From NCBI GenBank assembly GCA_945868805.1, contig CAMBMO010000006.1:1-64000 (forward strand): DNA of 64,000 nucleotides, given 5' to 3'. Position numbers and translations under genes: made by a program. Shown piece after piece: positions 54,231 to 61,736 of this stretch; the first letter of the stretch is position 1; each line of letters starts with the position of its first letter. The notes under the pieces are model-generated. The model did not search any database, was not told the origin of the DNA, and saw nothing but the letters and a program-made list of their open reading frames with translations. The stretch comes from Singulisphaera sp. GP187 (lineage in GTDB: Bacteria; Planctomycetota; Phycisphaerae; Phycisphaerales; SM1A02).

Positions 54231-55274
54231 ATGAAAGCCCCAGTAGGCACATCCGAACTTGCTTTCTTGGCAGAGGTCATCGAAGCAGAATCCACCGCAC
54301 TCGCTTCGATGTCGCGGGTGCTTCGATCGGGCGCTGTCGAGTGCAGTGGATGGACGCGCGCGCTCGACCTGCTTGAAGGATGCTCGGGCCATGTGGTCGT
54401 CGCCGGCCTCGGTAAGTCGGGCTTGATCGGCGCCAAAATCTCCGCCACTCTGGCAAGTTTGGGGCAGCCGTCGCATGTCATACATCCATCGGAAGCGGTT
54501 CACGGCGACCTCGGTCGCATGCGCGAGGGTGATGTCGCACTCTTGCTCTCGTACAGCGGAGAAACGGCGGAAGTGGTCGATCTGGCGCTGCACTTGAAGG
54601 CGGACGGGGTCGGGCGGATCGGGCTCTCGTGCCGATCGACAACGACGCTCGCTCGGCTTTGCGATGCACATCTGGCGATTGGCGACATCGTCGAGGCTTG
54701 TCCTCTGAATCTTGCGCCGACTGCTAGCACGACCGCAATGCTGGCGGCGGGGGATGCGCTCGCACTCGCTCTTGCACGGCGCCGAAATTTTCAGGCGGAC
54801 GATTTTCACCGCCACCATCCTGGGGGAATGCTTGGTGCTGGGCTTCGCCAGATCACTGAAGCATTGCGCTTTAAAGTCGGTCAGAATCTGACCGTGAGCA
54901 GGGATTCCGCAACGGTTCGGGACGCGCTCGCGTCGGCAGGCGAAGGTCGTCGTGCTGGTGCGATCATGCTCGTGGATGGCGATGGGAGACTCTCGGGCAT
55001 CTTCACCGACGGCGACTTGCGACGATTGGTAAATAAGAGTGGAGCGGGCAAGATTGGATTGGGCACAGGCGGTCTCGACGTGCTCGATGTCGCCATCTCA
55101 TCGGTCATGACCGTACGTCCAACCTGTTTGCAAGTCGAGTCGCTCGTACGCGACGCGGTTCGACTCGTCCAGGAGAAGCGCCTCGACGAGATTCCAGTCG
55201 TCGATGCCGATGGCAAGCCAGTCGGGCTTGTTGATGTTCAGGATCTTGTCGCAATGCGCGTTATCGAAGGTTGA
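54231..55274 (+). CDS. kdsD: arabinose-5-phosphate isomerase (KdsD/KpsF)
   Basis: KdsD interconverts ribulose 5-phosphate and arabinose 5-phosphate, the first step to the lipopolysaccharide sugar KDO. The 347-residue protein has a SIS domain (VVVAGLGKSGLIGAKISATL, then LLSYSGETAEV, NLAPTASTTAMLAAGDALA, DDFHRHHPGGMLG) and two CBS domains (about residues 215-345). The full-length architecture matches KdsD rather than the CBS-less forms. It is followed seven bases later by a STAS protein gene. Its presence supports a KDO-containing outer membrane. Confidence 0.94.
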   Translation: MKAPVGTSELAFLAEVIEAESTALASMSRVLRSGAVECSGWTRALDLLEGCSGHVVVAGLGKSGLIGAKISATLASLGQPSHVIHPSEAVHGDLGRMREGDVALLLSYSGETAEVVDLALHLKADGVGRIGLSCRSTTTLARLCDAHLAIGDIVEACPLNLAPTASTTAMLAAGDALALALARRRNFQADDFHRHHPGGMLGAGLRQITEALRFKVGQNLTVSRDSATVRDALASAGEGRRAGAIMLVDGDGRLSGIFTDGDLRRLVNKSGAGKIGLGTGGLDVLDVAISSVMTVRPTCLQVESLVRDAVRLVQEKRLDEIPVVDADGKPVGLVDVQDLVAMRVIEG

Positions 55275-55281
55275 TCCACAG

Positions 55282-55635
55282 ATGGAGACCTACGCGATCG
55301 AAGTTGTCGGCGACCTGATGATTCTTCGGGCGGATGGCGGATTGAATTCCGGGACGGGAACTCAGCTCTCCGACCACATTGCAGATCTCGTCAAGGGAGG
55401 AGTTCGCAACATCATCGTCGACTGTTCCAAGCTGGAGATTGTCTCAAGCATGGGGCTGGGTTCGCTCCTTCTGCTGCATACCCGCATCAAACGCGTTGGC
55501 GGCGAGGTGAAATTGTGCGGTGTCAAGGGCGCGGTGGTGCAGCTGATTCGAATGACTAGGTTGGAGGGCATCTTCGGAATCTACGGAGATGTCGAAGAGG
55601 CGAGACTTGCATGCCGTGCGATCTCTCCGAAGTGA
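55282..55635 (+). CDS. STAS-domain protein (anti-sigma factor antagonist type)
   Basis: A 117-residue single-domain STAS protein. It has VVGDLMILRADGG, IIVDCSKLEIVSSMGLGSLL, where one of the serines before MGLGSL is the expected phosphorylation site, and the late GVKGAVVQLIRMTRLEGIFGIY. Relatives such as SpoIIAA and RsbV release sigma factors in a partner-switching system. No kinase or phosphatase partner gene is adjacent. It is probably co-transcribed with kdsD, seven bases upstream. Confidence 0.88.
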   Translation: METYAIEVVGDLMILRADGGLNSGTGTQLSDHIADLVKGGVRNIIVDCSKLEIVSSMGLGSLLLLHTRIKRVGGEVKLCGVKGAVVQLIRMTRLEGIFGIYGDVEEARLACRAISPK

Positions 55636-55663
55636 TTTCGCCTGTGGCGATCGCTGTGACGCC

Positions 55664-57229
55664 TCACCCACCCAGCGCGGGCTTCGGTCGCGTCGCAAGC
55701 GAATCCGCGAGAACTTTCGCAACACGGTCCTGAAGCTTTTTCGCCTTGCCGACGGAATTGGCTTCGCTGAGATTGTTCGCAAGCACGCTGAATGCGTACT
55801 GAGTTCCGTCGGGTGCGGTCACGAATCCGCTCAGACAGCAGACCTTGTCGATGTATCCCGTCTTGCACTGCACGGTGGCGATGTCAGGGTTGATGTCTTT
55901 CATTCGCTTGCGCACGGTGCCCGATTTGCCGCCGACGGCGAGGCTGTCGACAAATGTTGCCCCAACGGTTGGATGATTGGCGAGTGCGGTCAGCCAAGCC
56001 GTCATTCCATCGGCAGTCACACGGTTGCCGCGAGAAAGCCCGGATCCATCCGATATGACGAATGGATTCGCCTCTGCGCCAATGTTGGCCGCGACTGATT
56101 GCTTGACCGTGGTTGCTCCGCTTGCCCACGAACCCGGCGCATTCGTCGTCTTGGCGGCAACGCGTTTCAGCAGGCTCTCGGCATACAGGTTCTGGCTTTC
56201 GACATTGCAGCGCGTGATCACGGTCGCGATGGGAGTCTGCAAAACAGGACCGACCGGTGTTCCGGTGGGTGCGGGGTCGGTCGGACCGGCGAGTCGCGCG
56301 CGCCCAACCGGGATTCCTGCATCGATCAGGCGATTGGCGATGCACTGCGCCAGAAACGCAGCAGGATCGCCGATTCCAACAGTGATTGGCGAGATATAGG
56401 GAACCTTCACGTTTCCGTAAATCGTCAAGTCGCCACTCTCGGGTTGCCGAGCGATCCACATCGTGTTGCGGTCGTTCTTGCCCGTGCGACTCGTGCCCTT
56501 GTTGATGATGGTCAGCCAAGGTGCTGATGGACTGAGCGATGTGATCTTGGGCGGATGTCCTGGATGGGGTTCCGCCGTGACACGCAGTCCATTGCCGTGA
56601 AAATTCACTCCAGAGGGTGGTGTGCAGTATCCCTCATCGAGTTGGTCCTTTGGCCAGAGTGGGTGGGCTCCTTCGCGGGCGAAGATGCGGTCGTCAACGA
56701 CCAATTCGCTCACTCGTTTCATGCCAGTCGCTTGGATGGCAGTCGTCCACGCTTGCAGTAAGTCGTCGATGGTCAATCCATGGTGTGCGACACCGGTCGC
56801 ATCGATATAGCTCGACTCGGCGAGGAGATCGGGATCACCCAGTGCGGGATCGCCGTCCCCGACAATGATCAGGCGATCGCCATCTCGCAAGAGCCGCGTT
56901 CGGAAGACGAAATCTGGACCCAGGCCAAGGAGTGCCGCACCCGTCGTGAGCAATTTCATGTTGCTCGCGGGTGTCATCGGATCGCTGCCATGGATCGATA
57001 CGACTGAATAACCCGTCGCAACCTCGCGAACGCTGACGGCGATCACCGCCTTCTTCAGCCCAAGCGCATTCACTTCGGCGCGAATGGCGGATGAAATGTC
57101 GGGCTTGCTCGAGCTCGCAGGAGCAGTGCTCGAGAGAATTGTCGTGACAGCCACGACTGCGGTCGTCGCGAGGGTCTTCAAGTATGTCAAGTTGCGGGCA
57201 AGGAAATCGCGGGAGACTTTGGCGTACAT
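55664..57229 (-). CDS. dacB: D-alanyl-D-alanine carboxypeptidase/endopeptidase (PBP4)
   Basis: PBP4 is a periplasmic serine peptidase that trims or opens peptidoglycan cross-links. The 521-residue protein has an N-terminal hydrophobic signal (about residues 16-40), the SxxK motif in PASNMKLLTT, SxN-region DGSGLSRGN, and KTG in QCKTGYIDKVC. The order and spacing match class C penicillin-binding proteins with the inserted domains between motifs. It is convergent with the STAS gene (28 bases between). An alternative start a few codons in would still keep the signal. Confidence 0.92.
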   Translation of the reverse strand: MYAKVSRDFLARNLTYLKTLATTAVVAVTTILSSTAPASSSKPDISSAIRAEVNALGLKKAVIAVSVREVATGYSVVSIHGSDPMTPASNMKLLTTGAALLGLGPDFVFRTRLLRDGDRLIIVGDGDPALGDPDLLAESSYIDATGVAHHGLTIDDLLQAWTTAIQATGMKRVSELVVDDRIFAREGAHPLWPKDQLDEGYCTPPSGVNFHGNGLRVTAEPHPGHPPKITSLSPSAPWLTIINKGTSRTGKNDRNTMWIARQPESGDLTIYGNVKVPYISPITVGIGDPAAFLAQCIANRLIDAGIPVGRARLAGPTDPAPTGTPVGPVLQTPIATVITRCNVESQNLYAESLLKRVAAKTTNAPGSWASGATTVKQSVAANIGAEANPFVISDGSGLSRGNRVTADGMTAWLTALANHPTVGATFVDSLAVGGKSGTVRKRMKDINPDIATVQCKTGYIDKVCCLSGFVTAPDGTQYAFSVLANNLSEANSVGKAKKLQDRVAKVLADSLATRPKPALGG

Positions 57230-57340
57230 CAGAATGGTTTTATCGGCGCAACGACCGCGAAGTGTTGGAAAAATGTCCAGTCGTTCCGCTTCGAAAGGAC
57301 CGAGGCGGGTAGCGCACCAATCGCCGACAAACTGGCGACA

Positions 57341-57435
57341 TCAAGAGGGGACGGATCCCCAGCGAGCGAGGATCACCGCGAGGTCGGCGGCGTCGATGAT
57401 CCCGTCGCCGGGATGGGCGTGCGCGATGACGGCAA
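57341..57435 (-). pseudogene. dockerin-like C-terminal remnant
   Basis: On the minus strand a short in-frame stretch reads AHAHPGDGIIDAADLAVILA then RWGSVPS and a stop at 57341-57343. GDGIIDAADLAVILARWG is a type I dockerin/EF-hand-like calcium loop and helix, the usual last residues of many secreted planctomycete proteins. Upstream the frame runs straight into the tsf terminator, so only about 30 codons remain. The rest of 57230-57513 holds nothing else recognisable. Confidence 0.5.
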
Positions 57436-57456
57436 GCTTTAAAAAGGGGAGCGCAT

Positions 57457-57487
57457 AAAAAAAGCGCCACGCAATTCGCGCGGCGCT
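57457..57487 (-). terminator. rho-independent terminator after tsf
   Basis: On the minus strand a stem AGCGCCGCGC/GCGTGGCGCT (one mismatch, small AATT-containing loop) is followed by seven T. It begins 27 bases after the tsf stop and should end the rpsB-tsf transcript. Confidence 0.88.
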
Positions 57488-57513
57488 TGGATTGCAAATC
57501 GTTGGAGTGTGAC

Positions 57514-58317
57514 TCAGCCCCCGACGCGCATGCGCACGAAGGCCTTGAGTGTTACTCCCTTGGGAAGTAAATCGCGGATGCTCTTCTTGTCATCCTTCAC
57601 ATACTTCTGACCCATCAACGTGGTCTCTTCGAAGTACTTGCGGACTCTGCCTTCAGCGATTTTTTCGGCGATCTGAGGAGGCTTGCCCGAGGCTTCAGCT
57701 TCCTTCTTGGCTTCCTCGCGTTTCGCCACTACGAGATCCGCCGGGAGGCCGCTCTCGTCAACTGCCATCGGTGTCGGAACGACCGCCGCGATGTGTTGGC
57801 AAATTCCCGTGGCGAGTTCTTGTGGCAATTCGCCTTCGAACTGCAAGAGGACTCCCAACTTCCCATCGTGATGCAGGTAGCACCCAAATGATCCGCCATC
57901 GAGTCGAGTACCGCGAGCGAACGAGATGTTCTCGCCAGTCTTGATGCGGGTCGTATCGAGGCGCGCCGTCATCGCTGGAGTCATTGAGACTGTACCGGCG
58001 GCACTTCCGAGCGACATCTTCGAGAGTTCCTGCGCGAGTGCACGAAACTCTTCGTTCTTGGCAGTGAAGTCGGTTTCGGAACGGACTTCGAGGATTGCAC
58101 TCTTCGATCCATCCGTGACGATTGAGATGCAACCTTCGCCCGCGGCTCGATCGGAGCGAGAATCCATCTTGCCCTTGAGGCGCTCACGAAGCAACGCTTC
58201 GGCCTTTGCCAGATCTCCGCCCGATTCGACGAGGGCACTACGGCAGTCGCCGAATCCAAGACCCGTCGAATTGCGAAGTGCCATGACGACCTTGGCATCA
58301 ATGTTTACAGTTTCCAT
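57514..58317 (-). CDS. tsf: translation elongation factor Ts
   Basis: EF-Ts exchanges GDP for GTP on EF-Tu. The 267-residue protein starts METVNIDAKVVMALRNSTGL, and has the core motif VRSETDFTAKNEEFRALAQE with the Thr-Asp-Phe contact to EF-Tu. The C-terminal IAEGRVRKYFEETTLMGQKY block is conserved. The N-terminal UBA-like region (residues 8-45) shows the variant LGFGDCRSALVESGGDLAKA. ATG 58317 is preferred to an upstream in-frame start. It follows rpsB by 36 bases and is closed by a clear terminator. Confidence 0.96.
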   Translation of the reverse strand: METVNIDAKVVMALRNSTGLGFGDCRSALVESGGDLAKAEALLRERLKGKMDSRSDRAAGEGCISIVTDGSKSAILEVRSETDFTAKNEEFRALAQELSKMSLGSAAGTVSMTPAMTARLDTTRIKTGENISFARGTRLDGGSFGCYLHHDGKLGVLLQFEGELPQELATGICQHIAAVVPTPMAVDESGLPADLVVAKREEAKKEAEASGKPPQIAEKIAEGRVRKYFEETTLMGQKYVKDDKKSIRDLLPKGVTLKAFVRMRVGG

Positions 58318-58353
58318 GGGTTGTCTCTTTCTTTGTGAGCTCAAGCTTCGAGA

Positions 58354-59223
58354 TCAGGCTGGATCGGCACTGGCAGGAGCTGCGGTCGCCGTTGGTGCAA
58401 CGCTCGCGGATTCCATCTGGTTGCCACCTTCGAGCCCGCCACCGACTTCATCGACTCGGAATCGACTTCGAACGCTGCGACGTCGTGGCACGGCGGCGTC
58501 GGACGTCTCGTCAGTCGGGGCAGCTCCTTCGGGAGCCGCCGTCTGTCGCTGAGTTTTTCCGTCGTTCACCGAAGTCGTGAGTTCGCGAATGATCAAGTCG
58601 ATCGACCTCATCGAGTCGTCGTTGCCAGGGATCGGAATGTCGGAGTAATCGGGATCGCCGTCGGTATCGATTAAGCAAATCGTCGGGATTCCGAGGTTTT
58701 TCGCTTCGCGCACTGCATTCATCTCTCGGTTCACATCAACGACGACCAAAGCCGCTGGCAGCTTGGTCATCGATCGCACGCCGTTGAGATTTCGATAAAT
58801 CTTCTTCAGCTCGCGTGTCAGTTGCGATTCCATCTTCTTCGAATAGCTCTTCATGCCACCACCCTCGACGAGTGCTTCGAGTTCTTCGAGACGCTTCAGT
58901 CGGTCACGGACTGTGCGGAAATTGGTCAGGAGTCCGCCGAGCCAACGCTCTGTGATGTACGGCATCTGGCATGCGGCACAGTGTGTCTCGATCGCTCCGC
59001 GCGCTTGTCGCTTGGTTCCGACGAAGAGGACATCTTTGCCTTCGCTGACCGTCTTCGAGATGAACTTCTTCGCCAAGAGCAGACCCTTGATGGTCTCGCG
59101 GATGTCGATGATGTGGATTTGGTTCTTGACTCCCTGGATGTAGGGGGCCATCTTGGGGTTCCAATTTGATCGGCGTTGACCGAAGTGGATTCCTGCTTCA
59201 ATGAGTTCGTTGACAAGTGACAT
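58354..59223 (-). CDS. rpsB: 30S ribosomal protein S2
   Basis: S2 sits at the head-body junction of the small subunit. The 289-residue protein begins MSLVNELIEAGIHFGQRRSN and contains MAPYIQGVKNQIHIIDIRET, RWLGGLLTNFRTV, and LVVVDVNREMNAVREAKNLG in order. The last 65 or so residues are an extension rich in Ala, Pro, Thr and Arg that E. coli S2 lacks. It is followed by tsf, the classic pairing. The 5' region contains a UUCG-loop hairpin that may serve as an autoregulatory leader. Confidence 0.96.
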   Translation of the reverse strand: MSLVNELIEAGIHFGQRRSNWNPKMAPYIQGVKNQIHIIDIRETIKGLLLAKKFISKTVSEGKDVLFVGTKRQARGAIETHCAACQMPYITERWLGGLLTNFRTVRDRLKRLEELEALVEGGGMKSYSKKMESQLTRELKKIYRNLNGVRSMTKLPAALVVVDVNREMNAVREAKNLGIPTICLIDTDGDPDYSDIPIPGNDDSMRSIDLIIRELTTSVNDGKTQRQTAAPEGAAPTDETSDAAVPRRRSVRSRFRVDEVGGGLEGGNQMESASVAPTATAAPASADPA

Positions 59224-59249
59224 AGTGCGATTCTTTCTTTGAACACCAC

Positions 59250-59281
59250 TGTCTCATGTCATTCGTGACATGCTGAAACAG
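59250..59281 (-). promoter_or_regulatory. UUCG-type hairpin in the rpsB leader
   Basis: CATGTCA-TTCG-TGACATG forms a perfect 7-bp stem with a four-base loop (59255-59272); the flanks CTGT/ACAG extend it with mismatches. It lies about 30-60 bases upstream of rpsB, inside the presumed 5' untranslated region. On the minus-strand RNA the loop reads CGAA, on the plus strand UUCG. A role in S2 feedback control is inference. Confidence 0.4.
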
Positions 59282-59365
59282 AGGCAGCGACACCCGAACG
59301 GTCGGCCGGTGAGCCTTATGGCGCCGCACGCTCGATGAGGGCGCTTTGCGGGGGGGGAGAAACAG

Positions 59366-60913
59366 ATGGAAGTTCCAAACTCACCGAATCTGGAACCTGT
59401 GCCATCCCCGTCGAATACAACTTCGAGCGGGAAGTGGCGGATGGACAATGTAGCACGCCCGCCGATCGCCCGCAACCTTACTATCCGACCTATGTCGCAA
59501 GAGGATTTCGATACGGTTCTTGGAAAAGTTTTCAAGGCTTACGACGTTCGCGCGACCTATCCATCGCCGCTGGACGAAATCGTCGCCTGGCGAATCGGAT
59601 ACGCGACCGCGCGGTGGTTGACCGAGCGCGCCGCGAAGGATGGCGTCGATCACCCGAAGATGCGTCACATCGTCGTCGGACGCGATATGCGCAAGAGCTC
59701 GCCATCGTTGGCGAACGCGCTCAAGAGGGGCATTCGAGATTTTGGGGCACATGTGATCGATGTTGGAATGGTCGACACGCCGATGACTTACTTCGCGATC
59801 AATCACTTCAACTGCGCTGGTGGGATCGAAGTGACCGCGAGTCACAATCCGGCGCAGTACAACGGATTTAAGGTCAGTCGGGTTCTCGCCAAACCCGTGG
59901 GAACGGGAAGCGGTTTGGAAGTGATCCGCGACTATGCAGCGGAGTGCGACGAATCGAGGGTCGAACGGCGCGCCGGTCGCGAAGAGCATGTGAATTTGTG
60001 GAGCGCGTATCGAGACCATCTGCTTCGACTCCTTCACCCATCGGTGCTCGATGGGACATCCCGACTGTGCGTCGCCATTGACGCAAGCAACGGGATGGCG
60101 GGAACGATGGCACCGAAGGTCCTCGATGGCGTCGCGGGAATCGAATATCAAGCGATCAATTTCGACAACAGTTCTGGCGAGTTTGTGCACGAGCCGAACC
60201 CACTCGTCGAATCGAATCTCGCATCGGTTCGCGCGGTGGTGCTCGCGGGCAAGATGGACTTTGGAGTCTGCTTCGACGGCGACGCGGATCGATGCGTGAT
60301 CGTGGATGAGAGCGCCCAGCCAATCGGGTGCGATCTGCTCCTTGCGGCACTGGCGAGCGAGGCGCTGAAGACCGCGCCGGGCGCCGCCGTTGTTTACGAC
60401 TTGCGTTCATCGCGAAGTGTGCGCGAGGCGATCATCGAGGCGGGAGGGGTTCCCGTCGAGAGCCGAGTTGGACATGTCTTCATGAAGGCACGACTCGCCG
60501 AAACCTGTGCCCCGATTGGGGGAGAATTGTCCGGGCACTTCTACTTCGCGGACATGTTCAACGCGGACAGTGGCATTCGAGCGTTTCTCGCCGTCGCGAG
60601 TCTTCTTGCGTCGAAGAAGCTGCCCTTGTCGAAAATTATCGAGCCCTACCAGCGATACCAACAGTCGGGCGAGGTAAATTTTGAGAACTCAGACAAGATG
60701 GGGGCACTCGCGGCGTTGCGCGCGGCATATCCGAGTGGGAAATTCACGGAGTTGGATGGATTGAGTCTCGATGCGGGGGAGTGGTGGTGCAACGTTCGAC
60801 TGAGCAACACCGAGCCACTGCTGCGGTTGAATCTTGAAGCACGGGATCGCGCGACAGTCGATCGACAGGTTGCGGCACTGACGCCGATCCTTGGCAAGCG
60901 AGTCGAGCACTGA
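59366..60913 (+). CDS. phosphomannomutase/phosphoglucomutase (alpha-D-phosphohexomutase)
   Basis: A 515-residue phosphohexomutase that interconverts hexose 6- and 1-phosphates for sugar nucleotide synthesis. It has the entry VFKAYDVRATYP, the phosphoserine loop TASHNP (about residue 158), the metal loop DGDADR (about 305), the sugar-binding GGELSGHFYF and the phosphate-binding RLSNTEPLLRLN. These match the bifunctional AlgC/ManB group; GlmM and PGM proper differ at GEMSGH and the last loop. The ATG at 59366 has GGAG upstream; a start at an inner Met (about residue 43) is also plausible since the first 40 residues are unstructured. It diverges from rpsB. Confidence 0.9.
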   Translation: MEVPNSPNLEPVPSPSNTTSSGKWRMDNVARPPIARNLTIRPMSQEDFDTVLGKVFKAYDVRATYPSPLDEIVAWRIGYATARWLTERAAKDGVDHPKMRHIVVGRDMRKSSPSLANALKRGIRDFGAHVIDVGMVDTPMTYFAINHFNCAGGIEVTASHNPAQYNGFKVSRVLAKPVGTGSGLEVIRDYAAECDESRVERRAGREEHVNLWSAYRDHLLRLLHPSVLDGTSRLCVAIDASNGMAGTMAPKVLDGVAGIEYQAINFDNSSGEFVHEPNPLVESNLASVRAVVLAGKMDFGVCFDGDADRCVIVDESAQPIGCDLLLAALASEALKTAPGAAVVYDLRSSRSVREAIIEAGGVPVESRVGHVFMKARLAETCAPIGGELSGHFYFADMFNADSGIRAFLAVASLLASKKLPLSKIIEPYQRYQQSGEVNFENSDKMGALAALRAAYPSGKFTELDGLSLDAGEWWCNVRLSNTEPLLRLNLEARDRATVDRQVAALTPILGKRVEH

Positions 60914-60938
60914 TTCGAGCACTGATTCGAGCACTGAG
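60903..60938 (+). repeat. 12-bp tandem repeat, three copies, covering the mutase stop codon
   Basis: TCGAGCACTGAT occurs at 60903-60914 and 60915-60926, with a third copy ending in G at 60927-60938. The mutase stop TGA (60911-60913) lies in the first copy. Confidence 0.9.
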
Positions 60939-60965
60939 TGGAGCAACGAGTTCCAGAATTGAGAT

Positions 60966-61059
60966 GGCCGCGAAAGGACCTCCCGGCGCTCAAACATGCT
61001 CGCTGGCTGCGCGGACGCTTGCCAGCTCCGCAACTCGGGCGGGAGGTCTTTCGACGGCC
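60966..61059. ncRNA. candidate structured RNA, hairpin 1
   Basis: The arms 60966-60985 and 61040-61059 are near-perfect inverted repeats: GGCCG, CGAAAG and ACCTCCCG blocks each pair with their complements, about 19 pairs with single-base bulges. Inside, GCTGGC (61002-61007) pairs with GCCAGC (61021-61026). The structure is far longer than a terminator and lacks a T-run. Strand and function are unknown; it may be an RNA gene, part of a leader of the downstream gene, or a palindromic mobile repeat. Confidence 0.4.
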
Positions 61060-61078
61060 TACACGGTTTGCGTGTGTC

Positions 61079-61200
61079 GCCGCGGAACCAGGTCCCAGGC
61101 GAGTTCCGCAGGCGACCGACGGAGCGTGTCGTCGAATGAAGTTGCGCAGATCGTGTCGGTCGCCGAGGATGTCTGAGCCCTGGGACCTGCGTTGCGTGGC
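61079..61200. ncRNA. candidate structured RNA, hairpin 2 (nested stems)
   Basis: AGGTCCCAGG (61090-61099) pairs perfectly with CCTGGGACCT (61179-61188), and GGCGACCGAC (61111-61120) pairs perfectly with GTCGGTCGCC (61155-61164). The flanks 61079-61089 and 61189-61200 extend the outer stem by about nine more pairs with one bulge and one mismatch. Between the stems is an open internal loop of 11 and 14 bases. This rod with a central bubble recalls 6S-type RNA in outline, but at 122 bases it is short and no sequence signature was recognised. Confidence 0.4.
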
Positions 61201-61295
61201 GCTCTCGCCTGCTCCGATTCGGAGTACCAACTCGGCTGGCAGCAAGCGTTCCGCAGCGATCGCCCCCGTTTCTCGCCCTGCTATTCTTGGAGTGC

Positions 61296-61736
61296 ATGCA
61301 ACACACAGAATCGGATACTGCGACCGTGGTACTGGAGTCACTCACCGAAGGGCGAATCCATGTTTCCATTCCGAAGACGAACTACTCGCTCGACTTTGTT
61401 GATGCGAACCCCGCCGCTCGTGCTGGTCTCGCGGGTCAGGTCGGTCGCCACATTCACGGAGTTGTGCACGCTCGTGCGCTCAAGATGCACCTTGCCACCG
61501 GTGGTGGAGTTTTCATTGAACCAGTGCAAGGTCACCCGCGGAGTGTTCAGGGGCGCGTTCTCGCGACTGACATGGTTCACAACAAGATTCTTGCCCATGT
61601 GGTGATTCCGATGTGGATCGCGGTGCCCGCAGGGCAAGCCGCGTCAGATTTTTCCACTGGAGAATTGCTCAACTTCTATGTTGAGAGCGGGGCAAGCTTT
61701 CGTGCAGTCTCGGTCGCCGTCGCGAACGATCACTGA
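61296..61736 (+). CDS. hypothetical protein
   Basis: A 146-residue protein that I do not recognise. It starts MQHTESDTATVVLESLTEGR and is rich in beta-strand-like segments: RIHVSIPKTNYSLDFV, RHIHGVVHARALKMHLATGG, HPRSVQGRVLATDM and VVIPMWIAVP. It has no signal peptide, membrane helix or Cys/His cluster. A short GGAG lies just before the ATG; a TTG at 61287 is possible. It is downstream of the structured region, which could be its leader, and its end overlaps the convergent gene by 7 bases. Confidence 0.65.
   Translation: MQHTESDTATVVLESLTEGRIHVSIPKTNYSLDFVDANPAARAGLAGQVGRHIHGVVHARALKMHLATGGGVFIEPVQGHPRSVQGRVLATDMVHNKILAHVVIPMWIAVPAGQAASDFSTGELLNFYVESGASFRAVSVAVANDH

Larger units (their letters stand above)
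60939..61295. other. intergenic region carrying the nested hairpins
   Basis: No protein gene is supported between the mutase stop and the next gene; frames here are rich in Arg, Ser and Cys and look random. The region is dominated by the two long hairpins described at 60966-61059 and 61079-61200. About 95 bases then separate hairpin 2 from the ATG at 61296. Confidence 0.5.

Noticed and set aside
57240-57497. An 85-codon minus-strand gene covering the tsf terminator
   Set aside because: It is read through the terminator in another frame and is Arg/Ser-rich without family resemblance; only the dockerin-like tail in a different frame is meaningful.
60966-61200. RNase P RNA, tmRNA, SRP RNA or true 6S RNA
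   Set aside because: The universal sequence blocks (GAGGAAAGTCC of RNase P, the tmRNA tRNA-like ends, the SRP GGAAGG loop) are absent; 6S is only an outline resemblance.
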